A DNA stretch of 64,000 nt from the NCBI GenBank assembly GCA_022695795.1, contig MU404059.1, positions 124,001 to 188,000 on the forward strand, given 5' to 3'. The position numbers and the translations under genes are program-made. This document shows positions 1 to 13,018 of this stretch, one piece after another. This DNA is from Biscogniauxia marginata (Eukaryota; Ascomycota; Sordariomycetes; Xylariales; Xylariaceae). The notes beneath the pieces were generated by a model. The model ran no database searches. It saw only the letters and a list, made by a program, of their open reading frames with translations, and had not been told where the DNA came from. Each line of letters opens with the position of its first letter. The first letter of the stretch is position 1.

Positions 1-2120
1 TTTAGTTATTTGGCCCCACGTGCTCGGTGGATTGAGCTACAGTATGAAGGTATGTATCAGTGAGATGGCAGTAGAGTTGATATAAATCGAACCTAATCTC
101 GATGATGGGCTTTCTAATGTTCTTACGCATTACCACCTATGTATGAGCCTAGGCATGTAACTGAGCAGACGTGGATCAACTTTGTCAACAGACGTTTTAA
201 GCCGTGCGCCCGTACGAGCCGTCGATCCGAGAAAAATCGACAAACCCGTTCACTCAGAATTCGAACGATTCGGAGACGATCGGCTTTTGTATAAGGCCGA
301 GTTGACGATATCGGCGCTAATTCGCAGCGGGATAAAATTCAATGTATACCAGACCTACGGTACAGTCGAGTTCTTTCAATATAAGTCGAACCCCACAACT
401 AGGGCGTAATGGATACGATCAACAGCGGTAGTAGAAGACGGGATCGGATCAGTCGGAGACAACACGGCAGGCCAGGTAATTAGGTAATCAGGGTATAATA
501 CCGAATTCCCGTGGCTATAACACCTACCCCGAAGTTCCAGTAAATCCGGTTGATCTTCGCCGGTATTGGCTTGAGGCTTTATCGCATCAAATTGCTCTCT
601 CGTTAATGATCGCTTCCCCTGATCTCCCCGCTAGACGTCTCCCTAAGGCGATCTTTGGTGATAAGATCCGGGGGCGCCATTAGCATGAATGTCCATCCAT
701 TTATTTGTTACCTTGCTATTCCTAACCGCGAAATTGGGGCTGATGTCAGAAGGAGACAGACATTGGAGACTTGTGGGGATTTACGAGACACCGTAATACA
801 TATGCAGGTGGTAATCGTGGGTAAGGAGAAGAAAAAAAGAACCTCGACTGCTGAAGCGGGCGTTGAATGCGACGTTTCCCGTATATTCGCTCAATTGGCG
901 AATGGAGTGGCCGTTCCCCTGAGCCATCATTCTTATTTCATGCAGAGGCGGGCCCATAAAGCTGAAATAGATCGAGACATTGGCATTCCCGTTCGAGACA
1001 AATCTGATCATAGTCTACGCTCTCCTAAGCGCTGGTAGAATCCATTGATGCTACCCCTTCATGTCAGCCTGCGTCTTGTAAGACACGTAATTGCTTTTGG
1101 CGGCGCGCCCTGGGGGAGGCACATCGGCGTTGTGCGAGGAGATAGCCAATTCTAACCCGTTGTACGGAATAGAGGTAGTAGCCAAGGGCTAAGCTGAGCT
1201 GCAGGGCTTGCCGGCGAGACATGCAGCGTCGACACGTGTGGTGCCCGCATGCAAAATGCTTCTCGAAGGAATGGAATGATTGGGGTTGCAACCCTCCTGA
1301 TATGATCGCGTCGATAACTGGCGAATCGCATTGCCCCCCGCGAGTCGACTGTTGCAATGCCGACCACGCGAATTTTGTCCGGGGGTGGTGCTCTGGTGCT
1401 TTCGCTCTCGCTCTCGAGGAACGCAAGCTAGGAATGTCGCTGAAAAGGATCTTGCCTACATAGGGGAAGATGAAGACCTACGCGTGCGAATATTTTCCGG
1501 GCTGGACATGTGTCGGGAATATCAGTGGGATTAGGCACGTAGGTTAGATTCAAAAACGCCTCCGCCTCAGCCACCGGCTCTTCCAATGACCTCGTCGTCA
1601 TGATATGATGCAGATGTCAATTGAGTCGCTGAGTCAACCAATAATGGCTTGATCCGAAATCTATTGTCGTAGTAGAACATGAGAGCATTATAGCCAACGT
1701 CACGAAGTACGGTTATAGGAACCGGGCAGGTAGTCAACTCTAAAGATGGCAATTGTAACAGTCTCAACTCGTCACTGAGGTCAGGTTCCCAACATTGCAT
1801 AGCCCAGGTTACTTAGATTTCAATGAGTCGACGGAGGTGAATTGATGATAAGGTTTTGCCTAATAAGCGGGGGCGTACACAAGCGACTGCAACTGGTCAG
1901 CATGTGTTTAGATACGAGACGAGAACTAATACGGAAATGAAGCTGCATGTAATGTAGGAAAAGAAGAAAAATAAAGGGACAAGAAGGAGTAATGATAAGA
2001 AGACGATAAGATTGGACCAATCAGTTAAGACGCTGAGCCCCGCTGCTACGTTACCAAAGTTGCCAGTCACCGCCAAACCGCCCAAACCGCCTTTTTAAAC
2101 CTTGTGGCTCCGCCAAGGAG

Positions 2121-2252
2121 ATGACCGAAGCAGAAAAGAAGCAAAAGCACTGGCTCGAATGCGCCCTCGGCTGGGAGATCTCGAAACCCATAATGCAGAG
2201 ATCCGCCGCTTTGGCAAATTCGGTCTCGAACGTAGCCAAGTGTCATCTATGA
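2121..2252 (+). CDS. doubtful 43-residue open frame
   Basis: An ATG-started frame of 43 codons with protein-like composition: charged at the start (MTEAEKKQKHW), then Trp-containing, Cys-containing and helix-like. I recognise no family. It could be the first exon or a remnant of a larger gene, or chance. The context of the ATG (GGAG before it) is not the usual fungal A-rich Kozak context. No continuation with good splice signals was found. Confidence 0.15.
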   Translation: MTEAEKKQKHWLECALGWEISKPIMQRSAALANSVSNVAKCHL

Positions 2253-4790
2253 TACATTTCACAATCATCGTCCGCTTCCATGACGGGCATATGGTGGAAT
2301 GTGGCTGTGCGGGCTACCTATACCGAGGGAGGGGGCGTGTCTCCCTTCAAGGTCGAGGTTTAATTGAATTGCCCCTTCGTGCTATAACATGTACCTCCTT
2401 ATACCAGGTACTTTGTGTGGTGTTTCTAAGGTTGAACCTTTAGGTAGGGCCCGAGGGCAGATTAGGTACCTACCGAGTGACTCGGACAGGGGCGCATGTC
2501 CAATATCGGCGAATCATAATTACCAGGTAGGGTAGGTAGGTACCTGCTCAGCCCTACAGACAAGACCACGGTTGTTGTTTTCTGCTGATGGCCCAAATGG
2601 ACTGACACACCCCCTCCCCGCTGTCTGGGACTTTTTTGTCTCTCCACAATTTCACTCTGTATTCAGAGTTTCGTCCTATCTTTTTAGTATTTCGATGTTT
2701 CGCGGCATTTGCCCAATGAGTTAACTAGGCCTTTCTAACGAGGGGCTCGGCCTTCGTTACCTTCATCACGAAAGCGGCCCTAGCGGGAAGTCGGGGCGCA
2801 TAATAAAGTACCTACCGTAGATCTAAGTAGATACATGCCACTTGTATACAACCAGAGCCCAAAGCTTCATAAGGTTTTATGCAAGCGTTGGACGGTGGGA
2901 GAGTTGGCGTTGTTTGACTTTCACAAGGCAGACCATGGAAAGTATTAGCTAGGGTAAAAAGCATTTTCTTTGGTCCCTCTTATTAGTCATCTGCTGCCCA
3001 ATTCTAAGGCACCTACGTACCTACACTACACTAGGGCACACTACTACACTATAACAAAGATGCGCGATCGCATTCGCTAAATAGTTTCCACGGTACGGCG
3101 AAGATTTGGCCCGTGTTCGCTTCCATTATCTGTATCCGTACGTGGACGGCTTGCGTTGCCCTGCGGTTTCCGCGGCTTTGTTTCAACAACTGGAATTGCT
3201 GCGCCCGAAAGGGCCAGCGGATGGATTTGTTGGACGACTGTATTTTTTATTCTTTCTTCCCTCTCTTCGCATGCACGTTGTTTCCGGTCGGGTATATCAC
3301 ATGTTCAGTTTTTTGTCGCAAGTCAAGCTGGTCATGTGTGCCTAATGGATGTTCACTTGGAGAGAATGCCCAATGGAAGAAGCTAGACGCCGCGTCGTGG
3401 ACAGGGCCCGAGTCCACCGAAGCCAGCCCGCCCGTTCCGCTCGCGTGTGAACAAAAAACAACCATGATGCCTAAGTTATAGTCTGTGTCGCAAGCAAGCT
3501 TGAAGCAAGCTTGGGATGTTGCTTCGTAAACTTGTTACGCGTATCTGTCGTTGATGCAAGGCATCGTCATGACTGACAACTTTTGTGCATACACACAAGC
3601 ATACCGCACATGTACCGTCTTAAGGGATGCCGTCTCATCTTATCAGAGAAATTGTCGATGTGTATGAGACTAATTGGACTCGGGGTTGAGACGCCTTGCT
3701 ACATGCCCGTCTGTGTATCTCGGGGAGTTATGGCGGAGATTGGAGATTACTAACCTAGGGTCTATTACTAACGTTGGGCAGTTGGCTCACCAGGGCGTAT
3801 TAATTAAATGATCGATAGATGATCGCAGAGAATGACATGGAATGGTGTTGTGACTCAGTCCGAGACCAGGATATAGGTGTATCAACTGTTGGACAATACA
3901 CATTCGACTCGATGGTTAGTTCACACTACTACCAGGAAGTTAGCCAAGTTAGATGATCTTACTAGCGTGGGTGGTTTGTTGCGAGCGGGAGAATTATTAA
4001 TCGTGAAGTTTCGATGTAGTACTAAGCAATACTCATCCCATCCTTGCGTCCGTGCTCCGATTCATTGCCATGAGAAGTCCGAGTTTCTAAGCAGTCGAGT
4101 CACGACGGCAGAAAGCCTAATGAAATGAAACAGACCAGCTCTAGCTTCACATTGCAGCCAAGCCAGATAGAGTTGTCCACCTGGCCTAGACTCGTGGGAC
4201 GACTTCTGGTTACTACCTCTATGACCGCTTCATCACGGAGAGACCAGTTGGTACTTCAGGCACGCTTATTGGCCAGGTTACACATAATGTATCCCAGACT
4301 GTATGTAGAAGGGGGAAAGAGAAGAGTGTGCTGTACTTGTTGTGCTGTATGTACATGGATACATATGTACACTTCCATACACACGTAGGTGTGATGTGTA
4401 CCTAGACGCAAAGTCGTGACAAAGCCACAATACCGGTCAGCAGTAGAACCCCGACATTCCAGGTGGACTTGCGGACGAGCTTTCTACTCGCTCGCGGAGC
4501 GGTCGCATCAACATCCCTGTCTCGCAGTAATGGGTGTTGTCCTTTGTCTCCGATGACCCAAGGCTGCCAATGCCAAGGAAAAGGAGAGAAGGGAGGGGGG
4601 TGTGTAGAAAGGGGGGGGCACGGAGGTAACTTACGAGCCGGGTTGGCGGGCTTATGACTTAAGCATATTAGAAGCGAAGCGAAAGCTGTCGGTGAGGTTT
4701 TTAATCATTTTTATGCAAGCACTGCGGAACCTCAGCGGTGAAGGCTCGCAGTTACTCGGATTCGGATGCATGGGGATTAGTACCATTAGT

Positions 4791-4842
4791 AGGTACCATT
4801 AGTAGGTACCATTAGTAGGTACCATTAGTAGGTATGTATGTA
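4791..4842. repeat. 13-bp tandem repeat, four copies
   Basis: The unit taccattagtagg is repeated four times head to tail without mismatch, followed by ggtatgtatgtacctatg. The unit begins and ends in the TACC/GGTA words that are scattered through all spacers of this window. Confidence 0.9.
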
Positions 4843-5568
4843 CCTATGTCGGTTGCCTGTGCCACGCACCGCCCATTACGAATGACTTCTTGTCCGTTTA
4901 AGCCCGAACACCATCCGTCCGACGGCTTTACACAGTAGGTCTCTATCACAAGGTAACACTAGCTCCAGATCCCTCTAGTCAGCAGTTTCGCATCATTCAT
5001 TAATACAAAAGAATCCGCCCTCCCGTCCACATCTGCCCGTCCTGCTTCTGGATCCCCAACCTGCCTCGACCACATCTGGACTATATCTCGACCCTATCTC
5101 GACCATAGTAGCAAGCAAGTAAACCTGGTGTCTATCAGAGCCTCACTCCCACAGTCCACCGTCAAGACGACAGGCCCAGAACGATCCCGATCCCACTTAA
5201 ACGCACGCACTTGTGTACACAACTCACCACAAGCTAACCAACACGGCACACATAAGTACAACTCCACACCGCAGCCTCGACAAGTCGACACACCCCCCAG
5301 TCCGCTGTGCCTGTACCCTTGTACCTGGAAAAGCCCCCCGCCAGCTTAGCTCACAATTTATTACATTCCGTACCCGCACCCCCCCTGCTCGAGCAGACCA
5401 TCGTGCGCAGGTGAATTTTATACAAAAGGAACGAGGCCGCTCACAGTCATCACTGCCTTGGCCGGATATCGGTGCCTGACTCACACAATTCAAAGAAAAA
5501 AAATCGTTATTGCTTCCTATTGCACCATCCTGTACAGACACAGACCAGCACCAGAACCTTCATACAAA

Positions 5569-6354
5569 ATGGTTTCCACAACATTCTCGTCACCTTTCCA
5601 CAACTCTCCCTTACACTCACAACAGGAATCACCCACCCCCAGGAGGAAGGCCATGTCCGTCACCCAGACTTACTTCCTCGCCCACAAGGCACGGGCTAAG
5701 CTCTCTACTGAGGCTGCCCGTCCCGACCACAACCTCCGCCTGCTCGTCGGCCACGCAAACCTTCTGGACTCCCTGATGCTCGACCTTGCCGACGCCGAGC
5801 GGGAACAGGAGAGCTGGTTCAACCAGTCTGTCCGGGGAGCCACAACCAAGACGGAGGAGCGGCATGTGCAATGGGCTGACTCCGTCGCCGCAGAGGAGGA
5901 CTGGGAAGCCGACTCTTCAGACTCGGACGACAGCGACTTCGACGATGATGGCGATGTTGAGATGACAGATGCCACCCCCTTGGCACGGCTACCATCCAAC
6001 ACCGTCGTACCGCCTTCACCCCAACTACCTACCATGGAGGACGACGACGACTTCGAGGATGATGACGAGGAGGACTACGCCGCCCTGTCCCTTGCCCGGT
6101 TACCATCCCACCCGCCTTCGCCGCCCGAACTCGAGCACGATTCGGAGTCGTCAGACGACGAGTCGATGCCGCCTTCGCCCCCGTGTGCATCACTACCTAC
6201 ATTCTCAGACAAGCAGAGGGAAAACACAATGACACCCAAGTACTTCGACTCCAGACAAGACGAAGAGCAAGACAAGTCAGACTTTTACGACGACGGATAC
6301 TACCTCCCACCGCGAAATTCACAACGGTTGGTATCCGCGATATCGGTCTACTAG
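5569..6354 (+). CDS. conserved fungal acidic protein, function unknown
   Basis: A single exon codes for 261 residues. The ATG at 5569 lies in a good fungal context (ATACAAAATGG); the frame is open further upstream but without another ATG. An alternative start is the Met at 5653. Residues about 29-92 form a helical N-terminal block with a conserved look (HANLLDSLMLDLADAERE, then a QESWFNQSV segment). The rest is disordered: long Asp/Glu/Ser tracts alternate with three short motifs of the form LARLPS..PPSP, i.e. proline-directed phosphorylation-like sites. The net charge is strongly negative. There is no signal peptide or membrane segment. Sordariomycetes carry similar proteins with this N-terminal block, to my recollection without a known function. 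The gene is isolated, with about 5.5 kb and 6.7 kb of gene-free DNA on each side, which fits an extensively regulated gene. Confidence 0.8.
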   Translation: MVSTTFSSPFHNSPLHSQQESPTPRRKAMSVTQTYFLAHKARAKLSTEAARPDHNLRLLVGHANLLDSLMLDLADAEREQESWFNQSVRGATTKTEERHVQWADSVAAEEDWEADSSDSDDSDFDDDGDVEMTDATPLARLPSNTVVPPSPQLPTMEDDDDFEDDDEEDYAALSLARLPSHPPSPPELEHDSESSDDESMPPSPPCASLPTFSDKQRENTMTPKYFDSRQDEEQDKSDFYDDGYYLPPRNSQRLVSAISVY

Positions 6355-9300
6355 CAGTAGTTGCCTATCACGACTACTACCTAGTTAATACTTGTCACAT
6401 CTTCTTTTTTGCATTATTACTTCGGATTGGGTTGACTACTACTACAATGTGTGTTATCTCATCTGCATCTGGGCGGCGTTTCAAAATACCAATAGCGGCA
6501 TGGCATTTGACGAGCGCGAGCGAACATGATTTATTTTGTCTTTTCTTTTGTCTAGGGTTGAGGGACATCAACAGGATCTTCCCTCTCAGCGGGAATGAAG
6601 AAAACCTAGTATCACAGGCTGGGTCGGGCTGGGCTTCATATTTGGAAAGGGAAGCTGTCACCACTCAGAAGACTAGTTGGAATTGGGATGATTACTGTAT
6701 CGGGCAATACATTAATAGCAGAGGAGGACTCGGGATTGGTGGGGCTCCATGTACTCTTTTTTTTGTTTTTTGTTTTCGCTCCCTGGCTTCTCTATAGACA
6801 TGGAGAGGCTCGAAAGGTTGAGTGGAATTGACAGTGTCTAGAACACTGCCTCAAACCAAAAGGCAATTACAATCAGCCTACATAGTTGATGATTATTAAA
6901 TAAGCAAAATAATAGTTTCATCAAAAACACGCCTCTGTCACCTTACCATATCTGCATGTAAGCACAATGTGAACGAAGGGGAATTTACAAGGTAGAGTAA
7001 ACAAAGTACACTGCATAGATGGCCTATTATGCCGACAATACTACATCATAGGTACCTCTGGGAGTTTTCCGTGGCAATTGGCCCTGACAGTCCCGATCCA
7101 ATAGTTCCTTCGGAGCTGGAGGATTTCCCAAAGTCTATTGAATCATGGGAGCGTACGGTACATCACGTTTCGTTTGCGCAATCGCTACAACAAAGCACAT
7201 GTCCGTGCGCGACATCGGCGACGACAAAAGACCACAGTCAAAGTTTTTTTTCTCTCTGATTCATCATCAAGACGAGACGGTGATTGATTACCAAATCGTC
7301 CGTCGAACCGAGCCGAAGCAAAACTTTTGAATCCACCCATCCCTGTCGCTCGCTTTTTCTGCCCATGATTTGAGTTATGTATGTACTATCTAGTATAGCG
7401 CCGATAGGTAGGTACATTAAGACATATAGTGAGTGCCCTTAAAAGACACCACCAAAGTTTCCGTCGGCGCGCTGACAAACCCCGAATCGCCCAGCTAAAC
7501 TACGTGTAAGCCAACATGCCCATTATTAATGCCGAGCCAAAGTCGCGGGGATAACAACGAAACGACGGCGAGTTTTACGGAACAAAGGGAACCAACAAAG
7601 TTACCAACATAGATCCGACGATAGCTTAGCTTACTTAGTAGATTAGATGGGACTTTACAGTTCGACACGTCTGCGAGCCGATCCCAACTTTCGAAGAGAG
7701 AGTATACGCTAGGTAGAGAAATTTCCCTTTCCGGCGTGGAGAGTGGTTGGGTTCGCTAATCAGTGCGTACATTGATACATGGCCGGTTTTCTTTATGTAT
7801 ACTCACTTTTCATCATTATTAGCCTACTAGTATGCATCGTCGGAAATCTAATACGATCTACGGATTACGATGTTGTAGTTAGCGTATGCAGTATAGTATA
7901 GTAGGACAAGAAAAATATATACTATATATATCATTCGCATCGTATTATTCGCATAAACAAATAATTTCGCCAAAGGACCTTACCTGAGTTTTGGACTTTT
8001 GTCCTTCGCATTTAGGTAGGTAGGGTATGTATTTTACCAGCTGCGCAGGGATCACAAGCTCGTCGTCGGTCACTGGAACTGCCAGATGTCATCAGGGTCC
8101 TTTTTTGGGGGCTTGTGGCCTTGTGGCCTTGTACCTCGTGGGGATATGCACAAGGTGGGGAGGGGAGGGAACGGTACATAAAAAGGGACCGGGGGAGGGG
8201 GGTGTACAATACAAAAATAATCCGTAAAGAGGACTACCGATAGGCACCCCTCGTTTATTACTGGCCCGTGGCCCTTCCCAGGCGTCTGGGTGCTCCGACG
8301 AAGCCCTGACGGCCCCTAAGCCACTCTTGTGCCCTCCCCCCCCTCACCCAATCGTCATCACCACCCAGAAATCCCCATACCTACCTTTCCAGTCCAACCC
8401 CCCTAACCCCCGCCCGGTTTTTTTTTTTTTTCCCTCTTGACCGCGTTCATCGTCCAATCACCGTCTGCCGCGAAAGAGATCTTTCCTGAGATTTAGAGGA
8501 TTTTGGGACTCGAGATTTCGGACGGCAACGTACGCTCTAGCAATTGGCCCCCAAATTTATTTCTTTTGGTTTGGGCGATAGCTGTTTGTCTATGTAGGGT
8601 TTTTTTTGTAAATCTGCCTTCCCCCTATTCCTCGACTTCCTTTGCTTGATGTCTCGGCAGCTAAGCCAGACGAGCCGGTAGGTAGGCCGCATGACTTGTT
8701 GGCCAGTTGCCATGTGGTCGTCTTTGATATACTATACAACTTACGCTATGGCTGCCCTAGGAGAGAGAGAGAATGGGAGGAGAGGGGTCTTAGGGCTAAC
8801 ATCACCTACAATTTCGCGATAGATGGCTGGGCTGGGGTCACGATCTAGATCATTGGTCATTCGATGGTTATCCATTGGGGGCAGGCCCTAACCTTTCCTT
8901 TTTCTTCCCTCTTTAGCGAGTGTGGAGAGAACCAGATCGCCAGCGCCCTACCGAACTAAACCCATCCCATCCCATCCCGATGTTTGGTGGTCTACGGATC
9001 GTGACGGAGAGGAACGCCTCTTCCCTCTACGCTAGGTCCGGCTCTCGCTCACTCCGCTACGGCTACTATTACCCGAAGCGAATCATCGTTACCTAGCCCC
9101 GGAGGCTATCCAGATAAATGACAGAAAGGCGGAGAGAAGCAAGCAAGCTCGCAAGATCGGCTAACTCTATCTCTATGCGGTCAGCAGCCAGGTTCGTATT
9201 ATGGAACTATGTGCGAAGTTGGCGTGGAAACGCTCCAGGAGCAGTAAGAAGTATCTGCGGTCTGTGGTGGTCTGATAGTCCATCTCAACAAATAGAAGCG

Positions 9301-12300
9301 GCCAAGAATGATGTACTTCTCATTTCCCCGGCCGAACGAAAAGAAAAAGAAAAAAAACACCTTCCCCAAAGCCCATCATCTGCCTACTAGGTATTATCGG
9401 CGGAGAAGCTCTGTTCATCCTCATGCTTAGATCATCCACGCGCAGCATTTTGGTGGTGTCGTGTCACCACACGGCCACGCTTTCGTACCCCTTTGCAACC
9501 CCTGATCCCGCTTTCTGCGGTCAGCGTCTGGAGCGTCACCGCACTGCTGACTCGCCTCCCGTTCTCGAGATGGCACAAACCACTAGTACTCTAGGATATC
9601 ACCCCGTTTGGGGAATCGTATTGTACGTGTGTGTGTATGTGTGTGTGCCTCGACGGAGCGCGGCGACTCTCCCCCCCTTTCCCCCGGTTCTTCTTCCACC
9701 CACCCGTGTGTACACAAGTTCTGGGTAGACTGGGCGGATTGAGACACCTAGTGAAAATCATGAAGGTTGTTGCTGCCGGTACCACCTTCAAAGCCCGACG
9801 TGATGCAGACTCTCAGACAACGAATCAGGCACAATACACACTTGCGCGCGCAAACACGCACACATGTCGCATAATTGATTGACCTGGCGCATTTTGGCCG
9901 GCATGTGATCGGATGATTATTTGTAAAAAAGAACCCACAGGCTACGCGAACATTAACGTTGATAACCAACACGAATAAGCAGAATGCCTTATCTACGCTA
10001 TTGTGTACAGTCGTAATTCAGCTAAACTACTACTGCGCGAGTCTACGCAGAAGTCAGACAATATTTCCTGTGAACGGCGATTACTACAGAGCTAACGAGT
10101 AACTTTTCTCGGGACCGTAGCAAATAGGTAAAGCCGCCGTTCAATGACCGCCGCCATGTCTTAGGCCGAGACCTGTCAACCCTCTCCAATCCCATCACGT
10201 TAGCCGGCGCCGCATCGCAATCCAGAACAAGCCGGCAGCCTACGCCCCCATCCTCCCTAATCCTTCATTTACCTGCAAGGAGCACTAGTTGTCCGGATAG
10301 GGGAAGTATTCTCCGTGCTGTGTACTCACATAACTCCCCTGGAGCAGCATAGTCGAGAAGCGAAGGGAAGCGAAAGCCTCACGCCATCGGCGAAGGCGTA
10401 AATCGAACTGCAGCCATCCGGGGGCCCGCGCTGACGATGACCAAATGCTTATCCAATGGCCTGGTTCTACGTAACGGACGCATCCGCATCTTATCTGATA
10501 GCACAGATAATAAGTACTTGGAGCCCACATCAGGGGCTAATTAACTTAGCGGGTCGTATCTGACCTACCTACATACTTACATAGCTGGCTGGAGTATACG
10601 ATGGATCTCGGAAAGAGATCGTGGCTGTGGTTGTATAGAGGTGTACGTACATACATGCACCTTCATACGACAAAAACAAAAACCAAAAAAACTCCATCTA
10701 GCACAACATCTCGCGTCCCCTGTCTCGTAGCGGTAAGGAATTAGGCGAATGTGTAAAATAATCAAGGAAAAGGGGCCTTGCTGTAGGCAACTATATCTGC
10801 TTTGCCCGGTTTTCTCATATATGCCTTACTAACTACTTCACTGCCTACTTACTTACTTCGGTACCTTATATAGGATGCATATAATCTAGTTACATCACTA
10901 CATATATGTAACTTACCTTAACCTACATAGGTACTTCTACTTGGCACGTAAGGCACTGGTTTTCACACCCCAGATAAATAGGTAAATTAACTAGTAGAGA
11001 AAATAGAGAAGGGAATTTTGTTTGGTTGATTTAAAAAAAAATTTTAATAAAAAATTATTAGGGCAAGGCCTCCAATTGACGAACGACAGTGACCGCCAGA
11101 AAGGCTGCTGCAATGTGTTAGGTAGGTATATGTATATGTGTATGTGTATGTAAGGCAAGGTAAGGTATATATGTAATGTACGTACAGCCTGTCGTTTCGA
11201 AGACGATGCAGGTTATTTGGAGGGGGGGGGCGTGTGGTGATTGAAAAAGACTTGCGGTGAGTTTTTTCCTTCACCCCTTTCTTGTTTTTTTGGAGGTTTC
11301 AAGTTTTATGTGTGTGTGTGTGCGTGTTGGAAGAAAAACAAAAAAATGATATGTACCTACGTACAGTATACACGGTGATGGTAATAAAACATCTGTGCGG
11401 TTTGGGAAACTATTCGCGTGTTGTAAGTTGATGAGAAGGAGAGAGACAGAGAGGAAACCGGGTTTCGTTCTCCGGTCAGATAGGCGCGTCGCGATACCCG
11501 ATATGGATATGCAAACGCCGGATACGTCCCTATCTCGAGTCTGTTGTCATACATATCTTGAGATTGCCTTCTCCCTTGGATCTCGGGGGAAACTGTGGGG
11601 AGGGGATTTGGTTTTTTGAGTGTAACGGTGAGAAGAAAGAAACGTGCAGGTTGGGGTATGCAATTTCGATATGTACCTATTTGATTAGGTACTTTCACCT
11701 CATCTTCGTCTTTATGGATAGCATACCTAACATAGGTACCCTGAGATACGACATAGACGATAGAGGTGTAAGTAACCTTACCTGGCCCTAACCCGCAGGG
11801 CACTTTGTTGTTGTGTCACGCGATAGGCCGGCTTTTGAGGCTACATGTAGGTCTGGGGGAGGATTGCCGGTTTGACACCCAGGTAAATTAGGTACATGCC
11901 TACCAGTTCCCTTGCCTCGCCACAAAAGCCGGACGGGAATGAAAATGCGAAACGGGATCCTGTTGCCTAAAGGGTAACCCCGGCCTAGCCTTGCCCGTGT
12001 GGTACCTACAAGATGATGATGATGATGATGATGATACCTTCACAAGGACAACCCAGGTTATGTTATTGTGATGCCTAGATTGATCCGAACACGACAGGGC
12101 GGGATAGGTAACTTCTCCCCAGGGATGAAATTTGGGGTTTTCGTAAAAATCACATCCAATCCATCGCAGAAGGATCATTAGGTATATATGCCTGAAGGTA
12201 AGTTTACCTAGATCTGGTAATGTTGCCCGACGATAACATGTGTAAGTCCGTAGATACCTGGCAGGACCTCAAGGAATTAAGGGAGCAGAGCGGAGTTACT

Positions 12301-13018
12301 GCCAGGTATCGTCGGCGTGATGACGGAGATAACACGTACATGGATATTTCTGTAGCTACACCCACGCGTAGGATCTCGTTCCTGAGCAGATCGGAAACAA
12401 CGCGGCTAACTGAGCCAGGCCGTGTCTTGATAAACATCAAACATGGTGGAAGTCCAGGTAGTTCGAGCGGATCTAAACTAGCAGGCTCTTCCATCGTCGT
12501 CATCCCAAGTAAGCCACAAGTCATGATGATGACTTCCCTCTGGGCTTCCCTTCCTGCCCCGGACGCGTGGAGTACGGAAGCAGGTTAATTAGGGTGACGA
12601 ATCTACATGTAACTTTGATGAGGGAATCAAATCAGTTCCACGGACATACTACTATCCGGAACAAGTCTCACGTTAGTAAGCGTTCACAAATGCGAGCCCC
12701 CGCCAGGGACAAAACGGCGCGGGGTATCGGAGCTCGATTTTGCCGATCGACCCGCCCACTCGGGTTCGGACATGGGTTTCCCCTCCAAAAAAAAAGAGTT
12801 CCTCCGAAGCCGACGCCCGCCCGCTGCCACCTGCACCATCACCTGCCAAGCCTGCATTCCATTAGCTCCATTTCCCTTCCTACGCGGAGGCAAGTCTCGC
12901 GAGGCTGCACACCCCTCGGTAACCAGACACGAGCAAGATAGACAAGGCAGCCTCGTCACATTTCACCGATGACCCCAAACAGCACGTAAATCAGCCGTCC
13001 GCCACGGAAACGCAAAGA
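6355..13018. other. 6.7-kb spacer without recognisable genes
   Basis: Open frames are short, overlap on both strands and do not look like proteins. The stretch holds poly-T/poly-C runs near 8340-8430, GT-rich microsatellites near 9627 and 11310, a GAT repeat near 12012, and many ACCTACCT words. The GC-richer segment 8000-9400 could be an untranslated leader or a noncoding transcript, but nothing in the sequence proves it. Both flanking genes point to the right, so the right end is expected to hold the IBA57 promoter. Confidence 0.55.
12012..12035. repeat. GAT trinucleotide microsatellite
   Basis: Eight uninterrupted GAT units in a noncoding spacer; it would read as Ser, Ile or Met repeats if transcribed in antisense, but no gene covers it. 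Confidence 0.9.

Larger units (their letters stand above)
1..5568. other. gene-poor spacer upstream of the acidic-protein gene
   Basis: No convincing gene is seen on either strand over 5.5 kb. The open frames are short, many lack an ATG start, and none resembles a family I know. The stretch contains many TAGGTACCTACC-type words, a 13-bp tandem repeat near 4.8 kb, and from about 5040 a C-rich, G-poor leader-like segment leading into the gene at 5569. One 43-codon ATG frame at 2121-2252 is listed separately as doubtful. Part of this region is probably promoter and 5' leader of the downstream gene. Confidence 0.6.

Noticed and set aside
182..409. 75-codon frame near the left edge
   Set aside because: It starts with TTG, matches no family and has no splice partner.
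655..1038. 127-codon plus-strand frame
   Set aside because: No ATG at its start, no recognisable motif, and an equally long frame on the opposite strand.
12204..12588. Overlapping frames on both strands upstream of IBA57
   Set aside because: Neither resembles a known protein; the plus frame lacks an ATG and the minus one has no splice partners.
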